From the NCBI RefSeq assembly GCF_947623445.1, contig NC_135243.1, forward strand, positions 7,194,501 through 7,258,500: a stretch of 64,000 nucleotides of DNA, written 5' to 3'. The notes beneath the pieces were generated by a model. It searched no databases. It was not told the DNA's origin and saw nothing but the letters and a program-made list of their open reading frames with translations. The position numbers were made by a program, and so were the translations under genes. Of this stretch, positions 34,687-48,000 are shown one piece after another. Positions within the stretch are counted from its first letter, which is position 1. The number at the start of each line of letters is the position of its first letter. Source of the DNA: Clavelina lepadiformis (lineage: Eukaryota; Chordata; Ascidiacea; Aplousobranchia; Clavelinidae).

Positions 34687-34760
34687 GGTGCGGTTGCGGG
34701 TGAGATAGCTGCAGGGCGGTGCGGTTGCGGGTGAGATAGCTGCAGGGCGGTGCGTGTGCG
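34687..34760. repeat. 31-bp direct tandem repeat
   Basis: Two identical 31-bp units beginning GGTGCGGTTGCGGGTGAG lie at 34687-34717 and 34718-34748, followed by a partial third unit GGTGCGTGTGCGG. They are much richer in G and C than the surroundings. A degenerate relative (CGCGGTTGCAGGGCG) lies near 34624. Confidence 0.9.
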
Positions 34761-35235
34761 GACAGAAAAACATGACCACGCAAGATTGTACATGTATTGA
34801 TTAATAACTCCCCTCGTCGTTTCACAAACGTTCAGTGATTCATCAATTTGTTTATTCAAACTATTCAGTTTGTCCGCTGTTCGATTCACTACAGACATTT
34901 ATGCGTTCGCTCAACTATATTCAATAAAGTTTAGACTTTAGACTATTCTTTTTTTGTTGGCCGATCTGTGTCTACGGAGGTGCCATCGAGAAAGCCACGT
35001 CAGTTCAAGAAAAGTCAGATGATTGTGTCTTGGAGTCAGACTACATAGATCGCTCTCGCTTCCGACAACGGACAAGAAAGCTTTCTCAGCGTCAAGTGTT
35101 CTCAAGTTTCGTTAGTTTAAAAACCGAATTCAGTATGTTTTCGTGGATTAAATTTTACATCTTGAGTCCCAGATATAGTTGTCGGAGTTTTGGATTAAAA
35201 TGTTGTTTATTTTGAAGTGTTTTCAAACACAAAAC

Positions 35236-35241
35236 TTTATT
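35236..35241 (-). terminator. Poly(A) signal of VGLUT
   Basis: TTTATT on the plus strand reads AATAAA on the minus strand, about 245 bases past the VGLUT stop codon. It is the first exact AATAAA seen downstream. Confidence 0.55.
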
Positions 35242-35483
35242 GAGAGCTATACACATGATAGAGATTTTTGCACGTTAATATTGCTAAAAACTTAAAACAA
35301 ACTAAAAAAAGAAAATACGAAACAAATGTTTGTGCTGTGAAGAATAAAAATAAACTAACATCTACACATAACAAAAACCTTTGTTTATAACCAGAGTTTA
35401 AAATAAATTTTGCATCAAATATTACATTCATAAAATAAGTTCTATATCAGCAAAGATTGTCGAACAAACATTATTGAAGTTTG

Positions 35484-38400
35484 TTAATCGTAACTGCGAT
35501 CTTCGTCAAGTAAGTATTGATCTTTTGACTCTATTTGGACCGGTTCTGTTGTAACATCGTACTTTGGGCCATTAGGCATCAGTTTTGTCGTCACGTACAT
35601 TTGGCGTTTTGGTTCAACAACGTTTGCTTGGTTATCTACACTTGAATTCGTCGAAAGTTTAAACCCGTTACTATTCCTTGTTTCGGGCCCTTCGAAGTTA
35701 GGGTTGTAGCCTCCGTTAAAGACAACCTTCTTCACAAATCGGTCGGGAGGAGTATCAGGCGACTCATCAAATGATTTCCCGAACGGCTTGGATTCGACAG
35801 ATCCAAATTCCTCGTCGTCAAGGATACAAATTTCCTCCGAAGGTGGATCGGCCCAGGGTTGACGCTCACCGGATGCAAAGAAAGCGTAGAAGATAACGCC
35901 GCTGAAGTGGATGCAAGACGCGACGACAAATACCACTTTCCACTCTTCTTCAGTCTGAAAAGAATGATATTGATAAGCCAACATAATTACACTGATGAAG
36001 GAGGCTATAATTGGAAATTACTTACCCCGCCTTTCGTAATGAAACTAACCAGCAGTGGACAAATCATTCCAGAGAGTGTACCGGCACCATTAGAAAGTCC
36101 CATGAGGATACTTGCATAGCGAGGTGCTATGTCAAGATGATTTACGTTGAAGCCTAATATCCGAAAAAACTTTAAGGTTGATTACACTGGGCTGCCAAAA
36201 TAAGTTGAAGTTCTTGCGATTGTTTCTTTTTTCGCATATGTTTGAAGATTTTAATCAAACATATACTTTTGTCAGCATTTTCGATTGAACGTTTTCCATA
36301 TATACCTGATATAGCAAAGCCACTAAAGCCAACTGCGAAAACAAGACAGACTACCGTTGCTGATGATCCGTGACTGCACGCCAATATCAAAAGAAAGATT
36401 GCTTCAAGTCCAAAACCTTTGTAAAGTTGAAATATAAATTACTATACATTGTTTTGAAAACATCTAAATATAGGTCCTTTTAACGGTCTTACCACGCATA
36501 TATAATGATGCAAACATAATGTATTTAAACTTAAACAGACATTTTGGAAAGTTTGGGTTAGTCTAATTTTGGAGATTTTCAACAAAACCTATATAATTGT
36601 GTATAGTTGGGATTTGTTACCTGATAGTTATGATTATTTTGACCTTGAGATTAAGGTAAGCTGGGTCATTTTAACCTATTATTTTGCTTTCGAGATGGGT
36701 TGCATAGGCTATTCCTACATATAGGCGAATCGAAAGAAAAACTAAGGTATCTTGCAGGAAATAAACAAGAGTTATAAAATAATTGATATTGAACCTTTGT
36801 AGCCTTTGTACTCACCTCCACAGTTCATTATTTTTCGCACGTTCGTTGTTGACAAGATTTCTTTTCTTCTCAAGAAGTCGGCAACTACGCCACCTATTGG
36901 TACTATTATAGTCATTACCAAGTGCGGCACAGCAGCTATGAATCCCAACTAAAAAATAGAATTGTTTAAGCATTCAGCTATACCCCGTCTGAACTTGTAC
37001 GAAACCTTTTTAGGTGTACGTTGGTGTATGCATTATTAAACGTCTCACATTTTATCGCATGGCTTACATGACTGTTCTTACATGTCGGACAGTTTTACAC
37101 CCTGAATGCAACTTCTCAATGAATATTCTATGGCGTCCTTTATATACCTTAGGTATGACTTTACCTCGGAAATATTGAAACCCAAAACGTTTTCGAAAAA
37201 AGCCGGCTGGCTGATGATAAGAAGGTAGAATGTCCAACTGCGACAGAAATTGGCAACGATTATTGCCCAAACTGGAAGAGATTGGAAGAAACTACGCCAA
37301 GGCGTACCTCCCCACTAGAAACGGAAATAAAAGAAAATACTAAAAATACTATAACAAAGAGTTTCTTATGATTGTTTACGTTAGATCTCTGTTAGTAAAG
37401 CATTTTTACATATTTGAACTGGCTTGCAAGTTAAAATACCACCCGGAGTATAGTCATTCGTACACTCATTAAAAAGATTTGCTACTTTGGACACTTGTGA
37501 GAAATATGTAACTTAGTAAGTTTTGTGACTTTGTTTTGCCAAATCGATTTATTGAAGTAAAAACCTTAGGAATCGAAGTACAGTCCGATTTTCCAATTGC
37601 GTTTTCAATGTATTTTCTTTCTTCTTGGCTGATTGTTGGGTGAACAGAAGGTGCCTCATAGGTTGTCATGATCCACCACATAAACCACAAAATACCACAA
37701 CAGCCTGAAAATAATTAAAAAACCAACTTATATATGGAGAATTGTGGCACCTTTAAAGGTTTCTTGCGTTTTAAACAGAATGAAGGAATATGAATGAAGA
37801 AGGAAACTATTTCACCGCCAGTACGTCACGCAGACCGTTGTTAAAAATAAGCGGTTAGGTTAGGAGAATGGGTATGCAAATAGATCATTTTAGCTATTTA
37901 TAGTTAAAATACGGTTTAATTTAAATTATAGAAGGCGGATTTAGGTTAGGTTTAGGGCAGCTACTAGTGTTATATATGTTATAAGATTTCAGTCAGGTTC
38001 ACAAGCAACCGTAAAAACAAAACACAGTAGCTTCAAACATACGATTTTTCCAACGAAATAGAGACAGCCTTAAATAAACGTATATGTATGTAAGAATGTG
38101 TTAATAAGTGAAATAAAAATGAAATAATAAAAATTAATAAAATATGAAATAAAATTATTACCGAAAACATAAAAGATCGACGGCCATCCCGCATATTCTA
38201 CCAATATACCGCCAAGTGGCATACCAATAACCGCACCCGCATAACTTCCTGAAAAATAAATTCGATAAAACGGTAATTATCGGAAAGTGATTTTAAATGT
38301 AATTGTGAATTGAATATGATTGTGTTCGTGAAAGTCAGTTTTTATAAATTACTTTTTACAAGTTAAACCATGAAGCAGTGTTTCCAACACAATAATTCGC

Positions 38401-41400
38401 GACCTCGAAAAGGGTGGTGTACCGTCATTTTGTAAGGTCGGGTGTTTCATAACTTTTCAGCAATATTTGATAGGGATAGATGTTTGCTTAATGTTTTACT
38501 GAGTGTTTTGGCCAGGCAGTATTTGCTGAAATTGGCCACGCATGCTTAGCACCAATGCAATTGCTTAATTTTCTTTTATTTGAAAAGTGTTAGAAAAATC
38601 TTGTTTTCGAATACCGGTATACTGGATTTTCTTGTCTTTCTTTATCCATTGTGCAAGAATAATCTTTTGCCTGTGACGCAGAAATTTAGGTCATTTTGCT
38701 TTGCTCTGATTTCGCACACATGTAGTCTACTTCTGGTATGATATAACTTAATGTGATTTTGCTCTCGAGCGGAGAAAAGTCTTTGCATAACTTAAACTCG
38801 TCGATGTTTCCTCATCGCTCGAGCCCCGGTTACTGAATTACTGCCTTTCTACAAGTTTCAATGGACAAATACATTTTTTATATGTTTTTTAACTTTTTAC
38901 ATCGTTTTGCTCGAAGTTGTTGACGATCAGGTCCACTGAACAGGAGCAAGTGTTGTTAGTGCTTTGCCCAGGGCATTACAATTGGTAGCTCAAGTGTGTA
39001 TCAAATAAAGGTCGCATTATTACGAAACCAGCAATCTAACCACTCTGCTCTATCGAACCTACGTCACGTATATATAGATACATCATAGTATTTGATGCTA
39101 ACAATAGCCTAATTGAAGCGCAAAAAATACTTCGCGACAAACCGAAGAGACTCTTAGCTCTTTGTTGGCAAGGTAAATTTACACGTGACATCTTAATTAA
39201 AACAGTGTACTGCTGTATATACAAAACTACCACAAAAAATAGGTCAAAAATTCTATAAAAATGTTAAAAGTTATAAACCTTAAATCTGTAAGAAAAGTTA
39301 GTAAATTTCGTATACATCCAAAAACATCCTTTTATAACATAGCTTTTTTAATGGACTCGTGTCGGTTTTGTACATTATCCGGGAACATGCTAATAAAGCT
39401 AGTATGCATCGACTGTGTTGGCTAGGTTTTAATTTATATCCTGTCTATATTTCCTGGAGACTATACCCTCAGTTTTTGCCTTATTGCGATATTTGTATTC
39501 ATAACTCAATACTGTGCTTCCAGAGGATTTGGTTAGAATTACAAAGTCAGATTGTTTATATTGTACATTGTTTATTGTATTATATCTTGTTTTACCGATT
39601 GTGTATATTGGGGTCGCAAGCACATAAAGTTTAAATTTATGGTCGCTCCCAAAAAGTTAAGGAAACCCTGTTGCATTAACAGTGTTGTCCACAGCATAGT
39701 TGTCGAAGCAAAGACGCAGTCAGTATGAGTTTTAAATTAAATAACCATAAATTGGCATAAATTGACTCCGATAATTGTTAAACGCTTAGCTAAAGTGCTT
39801 CAATTGCTTAGAAAGTAATTACTAAATGCATAGTGTAACTGTATTGTAGACCACTTAGCGTGTCTTTTCAAACACGATGAGTGTAGTTCCATTGTTCGTG
39901 ATGAGCTACGTCGGCCAATAAAAATTGATTATTTAGCGCGTACGACAAGACGAAATTTTAATTTCGTCTGATGTCACAATCATATTTGCACAGGGCCACA
40001 CATCTGACCCCGGTGGCTAATTAAAGTTGCGAAAACTTTAAGCCGCTGCTAATTTGAAAGTGTAAATTACCTTCGTCAGCAGAATTCGCCTATAAGGTAT
40101 TGATTATGTACTACGTGATGACCATTTTACGGAAATGGCTTAAACAAAAGCATGATTTACCTTTTCAATTCACCAACCTTTGGTATATAGGTAACTGCTC
40201 ATTTTCTTATAGTTCATTGTTATATAAAGGTTAGTAAGTTGTTTAAGGATTGAATAAATTACATACCAGAGAACGATATGGTTGCCAAGCGACTTCTTTC
40301 GAGAGGGGGAGCCCATTTGCTCCACATCCCGTGACAAGAGGGATACAAGATCCCCTGCAACATAAAAGTGAAACATAATCTCAACGGACTTAAAATAAAG
40401 TCTTTCGGAACGTCAATCCTCATTGGTATAGGCATGAGGAAGATTAATGGCATGTTAGGTCCAAGATTCTAACAGATTAACTGGTCGAATTAAAGTAAAA
40501 GACAGTAAAAGAAATAAAATAAACATTTCTCAAAAACCATGAGTGAAAGGTACCTCGGCAAGACCCTGTAGGACTCTGACGAAGATGAAAGCTGTCCAAT
40601 GCAAACGGGCGGCTGCTGGTAGGAAAAGATTCAGAGTACAAGTAGTCAGCACCGCAAATCCAAACATCCTAAAAGTAAACGAATAGATGGCAATTGTGCT
40701 GTAACCCCAAACATTTTTCTTGTCTGATCAAAGTTTGAAGTTAATTTTTAGTGCATTCTGTTAATTTACATTCTATTATTTTATGTAACGTGACTTAAAA
40801 TGAGCTACCTGTTTGCTGGCAGGCGCGAGGCTAAGTAACCCCCAGGCACCTGAGTGACGATGTAGCCCCAGAAAAAAGACCCATGGATAAAACCTTGTTG
40901 AGCAGCACTCCAGTGTAACGACGCTGGCTGAAGAAACAAAAAAGCAATTTTATCTAATTTGCTCTGATCTGATTTGAATTACCAATGTTTCTCTGGCGGA
41001 TACTTCACGCCCCACAAAAGGTTTGCGTGACCTAAAGCTACTTAATTATTAATTAACCTTTTTGCCTCAATTTGTCACGGTACGTTAGAAAAGTGCATGA
41101 CGTCAAATTTAGAGAGTAGGTATTTTCGTTACAATTCACGCGGGAAATACTATGACGATAAGAACAGCATAATTTTCACGAAGCATTTTTGCCTAAAATA
41201 GTTTCGTAATAATCGCATATCTATTACACAAGCCTAAGCCTTTCTACCGTGGTGACATGGGTTCCGTTTTCCAGCACTTCCGTATAGTTATTGGCCATCT
41301 CGACCATAGCTACGCCGAGGTTACATCTCATTCCAAAGGCAATGCAGAAACCTAACCCGCTTAAAAAGGCAAGAGCATATCGCTTGGGAAGACATAGGCA

Positions 41401-42882
41401 TGAACAATACCACATCCATTTGCTGTGCCTATGACAAAAAAGCAGCGTAAAATCGACTCATACTTATAAATGTAACGACAAAATAGAAAAAGAATGTTTT
41501 GTCTTATGTTAACCTAAAATATTTGTGTAGCCTACTTCACTATATGTCAAAAAAGCGAAAGAAACGTTTAAAGTTAGAATTGTATATGAACACGTATTTA
41601 ACTTTCATATTAGAATTGTTGTGTTTGTAGTACAGACGTACAGGTACATACTCTGTACCTTAGCCTAAACAAAAAAATAAAAATAAAAAAAAATTTTCCA
41701 AATTACGTCTCTGGTAAATCGTCCCCCAATTTCCTCGCTGTATAGGGTTGTTTCGAAGACGATGTTGTTCCATTGTCGTGTCCATTCAACTCACAGTATC
41801 CACTGCGAGTCTCACTCCCTTCTTGGAGTAATTCCATGTCGTATGAAGGTTTTCCGATGCCAGTAGACCTTAAATATGATAAATGAGCTTGTTTTGACCT
41901 GCCTCCCTTATACTGACTTTTTCCTGGATTCAAGGGTAAAATACAATCATTTTTGAAGTTATAAATATCCAACAACAACTCGTTTTTGAGAAATCAAGAC
42001 CTTTCTGAAGAAATCCTCACAAGGGGCACCGTTAAGTGGCAAACAACAGCAGTAGCTGTAGTTTACGTCGTTACGTAAAGTGTTCTTCGTTCAAGACATG
42101 GTTGACGGCCTGTTAATTTGTCTACTGTATGTTTTGCTACGAATTTGTCCTGCTCTTTAAATGCTTAAATTATTGATGAACCCGTTGACGCAAAGCTTTT
42201 ATCACTTATCGTACAAATAACTTAGGTTTGCTGCCTTATAATCACATTACGGGCCCTTCCCGTTACAAATTTTTGTTACAAATTTTCTTAAGTATAATAA
42301 CTGTTTGATAAATGGATAAACAATACGCATAAAAAACGTTTTTGTATCAACGTCACTTTAGCCATAAGCTTCATAGTCTGAAGTTCATGTTATAAACTTA
42401 CATTTGATCGATTTTATCATCGCGTTCAAGTAGCGAAACCAGTATGCCGTAAAGTGTAGCGCAATACAACAACAATTGTTTTGTATAAATCCACCAACTA
42501 AACCAAAACTTCAGTTATTAAAGTCAAAAATACCTCTCAATTCTGTATATTGAACAAGTATGAAATTAATTGGTGAAAGTGTTCCCTATACAGACGGCAA
42601 CACACACCAGGGTTGTTTCTTAGCAAACCGGTATTTTTATTTCGCATTCCAATCACTATAAAATTTTCGCAATAACAATTTAATTTATCACCATCATCAC
42701 ATGTACTGGAAAACTATTACATAAATTTAACGTGATACGCCGCCAAAGTGTTTATAACAGTTAAATCTAATATTTTCGCGTTTATGTGCTTACCTGTACA
42801 ATAATGATTTTGCTTTACTCTCCACGTATTTCTTGAAACCTTGAACCGTCGAAAAAGACTCCTCACTGCTTTCAAATGACAT
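35484..42882 (-). CDS. VGLUT: Vesicular glutamate transporter (SLC17A6/7/8 type, 13 exons, 661 aa)
   Basis: VGLUT loads glutamate into synaptic vesicles, driven by the proton gradient, and marks glutamatergic neurons. Exons, minus strand: 42882-42794, 41868-41707, 41422-41230, 40927-40809, 40668-40554, 40354-40267, 38248-38162, 37704-37565, 37314-37165, 36948-36816, 36416-36306, 36153-36026, 35954-35484; 1986 nt, in phase. Major-facilitator landmarks: [16 protein letters not shown] (TM1), glycosylation sites NYT and NGT in the first lumenal loop, [43 protein letters not shown]-like [21 protein letters not shown]. Vertebrate-like MNCGGFG and [16 protein letters not shown] are intact. The N-terminal cytosolic segment is acidic and serine-rich; the C-terminal tail after ADP is about 119 residues and unlike vertebrate tails apart from being acidic. 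It is closest to VGLUT rather than sialin because of these motifs. Introns hold several dispersed repeats. Confidence 0.95.
37821..38080. repeat. Dispersed ~250-bp repeat, copy 2
   Basis: Partner of 16330-16580, same orientation, in the VGLUT intron between exons 7 and 8. It begins GTACGTCACGCAGACCGTTG and ends GAGACAGCCTTAAATAAA. Divergence and small gaps suggest an old insertion. Confidence 0.6.
38735..38840. repeat. Dispersed repeat related to 61437-61560
   Basis: GAGAAAAGTCTTTGCATAAC to CTCGAGCCCCGGTTAC matches the reverse complement of 61437-61560. The CGAGCCCCGGTTAC part could be a reversed tRNA-like box, so it may belong to a SINE. It lies in the VGLUT intron between exons 6 and 7. 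Confidence 0.55.
38936..39062 (-). repeat. SINE-like dispersed repeat, copy 2
   Basis: Partner of 33921-34060. On the minus strand it starts CGATAGAGCAGAGTGGTTAG, a good tRNA A box, followed by GGTTTCGTAATAATGCGACC in place of the B box. It is located in a VGLUT intron. Confidence 0.6.
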
Positions 42883-45005
42883 CGTTGAACCTATTGATCT
42901 GGAAATGTTATGACAAAAATAATTTGATCCGTCGTTGACGGCTAAGTATAGACCCAATTTTCCCCTGTACCGTAGCTTAATCAGCGGCCTTTATCGTTAT
43001 CTTTGTTTGTCTGAAACTGGAGAGCGAAAAGTATTTGCCAATACTTGGTTAATTTAGAAAATGTCTTTTTAGTGCTAAAAAAAAGTTGTTTGAAAAATGC
43101 TAAAATGACTTTCAACTCTTTATCTTTCAAGCTATCGTCGTTGTTCTTTGAAGCAAAAGTAAAATCTTTCATTTTAAGCCAACCAACTAACAAACGCTCA
43201 ACCTGTTTTAGACCGATGATGAAGAAGGGAATCGATGTTTTTATAAACCACTAATTATTATTTCCCCGGAAGATGATATTGCAATAACTTTATCTTTTAC
43301 CAATAAATTTACATCGAAGGATACTTAAATAATCAGAAACCTGTCTTATATAATAGTCTTATCTTGCGTATCACTTATCACCAATCAACTTGGCAATGCT
43401 ATTAAAATTTGCTTTATACACTGGCCTATAATATCTCTTAACTTGGGCACTTTAGTTTTGCAAGGGTTCAACGGCAACGACACTGAAAATGCCGTTGCAC
43501 TGACCATCAGAGTCTAGAAGGTAACACGACAGCACATGCATTAAAAATTCATTAAACAACTCATATACAGGCTATATAGCTTGGTGACAGCTGGTATGAA
43601 CAGTTGCATTTTAAGGCAGAAACCCGTTTCAACTACAGCATAGTTAAAAACTTTTTCTTCCATTTTTCCTAAAAGAGGAGCACTGATGATAAAAGATAAC
43701 GATGCATTTTCTTAATAGATTTTCTCAAAACAAAAGCATCAGTTCTTTTTATGATCATATTCGGAATTATATCGGGAATTATATTCTTGCTTTAGTTAAA
43801 ACAACTTTTGAAATTTCATGAATAAACTAGTTCTAAGCCTAATCAATAACAGCACATATATCGCCTTGGATCAGGTAGGCCTATATCCCCACAGCAATAT
43901 TTTTGCTCTTGTATTTGTGTCGTAAGACTTCTCGAGAAATAGATATATACAGCCACGCTATTTAAAATATCTGAGATTGTAATATTACTCATCTGTAGGC
44001 TATGCTGTTCTTCTATAAAAGTAATATTAATATTTGGTTGATTTTTCACTTCCTTTGCCTTTCAATCGATATTCTTGAGGCCATAATCGGCTTTAGATTT
44101 TTTCCGATTTACATAACCAAAACCAGCTCTTCAAACACAGCGCTAAGGCTTTCAAGATAATTAAAAATTGACGAGCAATCGGCAAATTAATAAGCACATT
44201 AAATACAAATAAATCGCTATAAGTATGTGCCTTTTGGCTGCATGTTATCAACAACTATATGAATTAGTAGCAAAAGATTTATTTCACAGAAGATAACGGC
44301 TCAACTCTGTGTATGTCCATTTTGGAAAATGCAAATGAGTTTTTAAGCTTCCCCTTGTTATATCACTTCAGCTTTTAAGCTACGCCATTTTTCAAACACT
44401 GGGATAATGCACTTTACTTTAATACACCATCTATCCGACCATGTAATCGTTTATTACCCGCTTGCTACCGGAAAGTGTTTTGAGGAAGATTAAGAGAAAC
44501 AAAGCTACATTTATCGACAACATATTTTACTTGGTGCGCATACAGCTACAACAGTGCTTCAGTTTTTGTTTGAGCACTTAAACACACTTAAAGTCTCCTA
44601 GGGCCCCATTCGGCTGCAAAATGAACGTTTCACATTGTTTACGTGTCACAATTGACGTGAAGGTTTGGAAATCTGAGTTTTACAGTGCAGGAATGATTGC
44701 GTGTCAAAGTATAGACTTATAGTTTAAACATTTCTATTGAGAGAGACGTTGCAGTATTCTCGCGGAGAAACAAGAGTATTTTTGCTATAGTATGATTACG
44801 CAATCATTATCTAAATTTTAGTCTGGTTGAGTATGGCAAAGCAATGACATTGAAGGACTAAAAACAATCTTAAAAAAATGTATTTTGAATCAAACAGAAA
44901 TTGTTAATCAAGTTTTGCAAGATGCATGTGAGTGCTGCATAAGATTTGTCGTTACACAAAGTAACAGGAGTCGTTGGAAAATGTAGAAGTCCTACAAGAA
45001 TAAAG
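42883..45005. other. Intergenic: shared upstream region of VGLUT and the FKBP-domain gene
   Basis: The two genes diverge from this 2.1-kb AT-rich stretch, so it must contain both promoters and probably the neural control region of VGLUT. No exact TATA box position, repeat or RNA gene could be supported. Short frames at 42981-43254 and 43843-44049 are unrecognised and on both strands, so they are taken as chance. Confidence 0.5.
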
Positions 45006-48000
45006 ATGGCAAAATCGAGAAACAGGAAAACTAGACAAACTGGTAACAAACCAAACAACAATGAAGCTAAAACGAAATTAATATCAAAACAAGAAGTGGA
45101 TGAAAGTCAAACAGATAAGAGTAAAAAGTATGTTAGCGTAGGACAATCAAGCAAATTTATCTTAAATAGCCTAGCAATTATATATTTTCTTTATAGCGTA
45201 TAATTATCGTGTTTCAGTGGAGTTAATGCTAACTTTTTTACAAAGGAATGTGCAACAAAAACAACAACAATTTTCAACAAAATTTTTCCTGTATTTCCAG
45301 ACAAAGAGCATATACTCCAGTGGTGATCGGCATAACAAGATTGTTGTTTGCTTCGGCAATCCTCACTGCGATATTGGGCATCGCGATTTATTTTATTTAC
45401 CTTCCACATAAACCAGCCACACAAGTGTGAGTTCTTTTAAATCAGTCGTCAACTTGACTTTCCGTTGTACACCCTTCGACGATTTTTGAAGGAGCTCACA
45501 TACTTAACTAAATATTACTTGTTATAGCTAAGTAAAAAAAGTCATTAATACGTTTACGAAATTGCATTTTCAAGCTGCTTCATTTCCCTTTTACCTAGGA
45601 GATTCCGGAGTGAGGCTGTCTTGCTAGTGGCTTTAATTTGTAGCGTTTGGAATTGTGTGCAATAAACTATTTTTGAGATTGGCTGCAGGTTTATACAACT
45701 TATGTTTCAAAGCATTTAAGTTTCCCCCACACTCTAGTAGTCTAGCGTGTGCAAAATTTTGCAGTGGTAGGCTATAGTGTACTGAATGACCTGGAGCACA
45801 TTACTTTATAGTATACCCAACTGAATAGCACTGGTAAACAGAAGGCATTTGTTTTAACCCGAATTGATCGGCTTTTAAAATGCGTTACATCCAATTCCAT
45901 TCAACTCAGTAGATAGTTACTTGGTAATGCAATAAATAGTACCCCTAATATCGTTTACACAAAGCCGTTCTATGTGCTGTATGTATAGCAAACTTGCATA
46001 CATATCTTTGCTTGTTTCAGTAAGTTATGCGCTATGCAGAGTGGTGTCATCGGGTATAAATGAAGTTAATTAAGAAACGATCTCAATTTTACTTTACTTT
46101 TATTCACAGGCCATATTTTAAAGTCATTCTGCCCAGTCAAGAAACAACAGAAGGGCAGAAAAGTGATTTAACAACGTCGAGTACAGACGAAGCAACGACG
46201 AAAGACAAACACAAAATTATCTCAAGCAATAATGACGAAGAAAAAAACAATACTGTGGAGAAAGAAGCACCATCCATTCAAAATGATTGGTACACCACTG
46301 AAACAAAATTTGATAAAGAGTCAACTGAATTCTACGAAGAGAAATCAACAGACGATGTAGCAAGGCTCATTGGCGGACCTGCAAAGACACCAGATACAAG
46401 TCTTGATGAGGATAATGCCACAGACAAAGAGCTAGTTCGTGATGGAAAAACTGACTTGAAAAAATCAAAAGTGGAAAACAGAGTTGATGAGTATAAAACG
46501 AACTACGCGGTGGGTTTCGAAGACACAGGTAATATGTAATAAAAATTTTCTTTGCCATTAATATTGTGTTTGAAGAAACGTTTGCTTTGCTAAAGCGCGC
46601 AATGCTAAATATGGCACTCAAGCTTTTTAAAATATAACATCTACCATGTTTTGAATACGGTAGATAATTTGGAGGATAAGAACATGATTCAGAAAAGTGG
46701 TGAAACTTTCGAAATGTCGACACAAACAGAAGATTCCTTTTTGTCTAAAAACGAAATCAAACTGGGTGACGAAAAGAAAACGGAAGTTAGCTATTTAAAG
46801 AAGAAAGGCCCCGGTTCCCAGAAAGATGAAAATGTCGACCAGCCTACCTCAGAGGATAGTGATGATCAACTTTTGGAGCCAAAGGACAAAGAACCTGAAA
46901 CAAAATTATTGGATAAAGACATTCCTGAAAATGCGCAGTATCTGAACATGATTAATGATCCGGAATCCGAAATCGATCCTGAGAGGTCAACATCAGTTAA
47001 AAAAGAGGTTGAAAAAGACTCTACGACTACATTTGCAGTCAAAGATTCCAAAAAGCTTTCAGTTCAATCCACACAAGAAGATATGGCAACAGAAAATGAA
47101 GGACAATTGCATTTGGATACGCAAGAACAAAGTCAACAATCCGTAATTAATCAATCTATGGACGATGAAGAAGAGGTAGATAGCCACAAAGATGTTGACT
47201 TTTCCTCACATGCAGAAGAGCAAGATAAAGGTGAAGAAAACATCAAGGTGGTAAGAAATGATGTACACAAAACGGTCGATGGCACTAATATCTCTGAAAG
47301 TAGAATACCATCGGTTGTGGAAGAAAAAAAAATTGCTGAAGATGATTCAGCAAACGAAAGTAATCTTGAAGAACACGCAGAAAAAACAAAGGGCTCAGTA
47401 AACTATGAATCTCAGCATAAGGACAAAAAAGAATCTATTGCAGAGCAACATAAGACTTCCAAAGATGATATGGAAGAAGTCAAGTTTGAGGAAGTGAAAT
47501 ACTTAACCAGAATAGAAGAAATGCCCGATACTAGTTGTGATGACGCAATTGAAATTAGCTATCCAGCAGCATCTAAAACTGAAGCTGGTCATATAAAAGA
47601 CGAGAGTTTTATGGAAGCTGAAGATAAAGAAATTGAACAAGAAAACATAGCACATGCAAAAATCATGGAAAACAATTCCACAATTGAGGATGCTTCAAAA
47701 CAATTACAGGTGTCGACTGGAGTTGCCGATGACAAGATGAGTGAACATAAACAAACGAAAAATGATGATAAAGTTGAAAAATTTACTTCAGAAACAAATA
47801 AAAACGGCAAACTTATTATTAACAAAGGTCCCTGGTCACAGTCCATATCAACTGATAACAAAATCGAACTTAAATACAAAACAAAAGAACATGGGGATGC
47901 TTTACCAACAGACTCCGAAGAAGAATTGGATAAGATAATTGATGCTGAATACAATGGAGAAAAAGATGTTGAAGAAGACAACGGCATTATTCCAGAAGAA

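Larger units (their letters stand above)
30461..35235. other. 4.8-kb intergenic region between TPX2 and VGLUT
   Basis: The region lies upstream of TPX2 and downstream of VGLUT. It contains a dispersed repeat tail (32280-32345), a SINE-like repeat (33921-34060), a 31-bp tandem repeat (34687-34760) and a possible hAT end near 33390-33420 (ATTAAGAACCACTG). The frame ending 35215 and those at 34514-34898 are repeat-derived or unrecognised. No host gene could be supported. Confidence 0.55.

Noticed and set aside
34960..35215. Open frame with charged sequence (KATSVQEKSDDC, RQRTRKLSQRQ) that looked like an exon
   Set aside because: No acceptor and donor pair in the right phase, no family resemblance, and it lies next to repeats; it may be part of a degraded mobile element.
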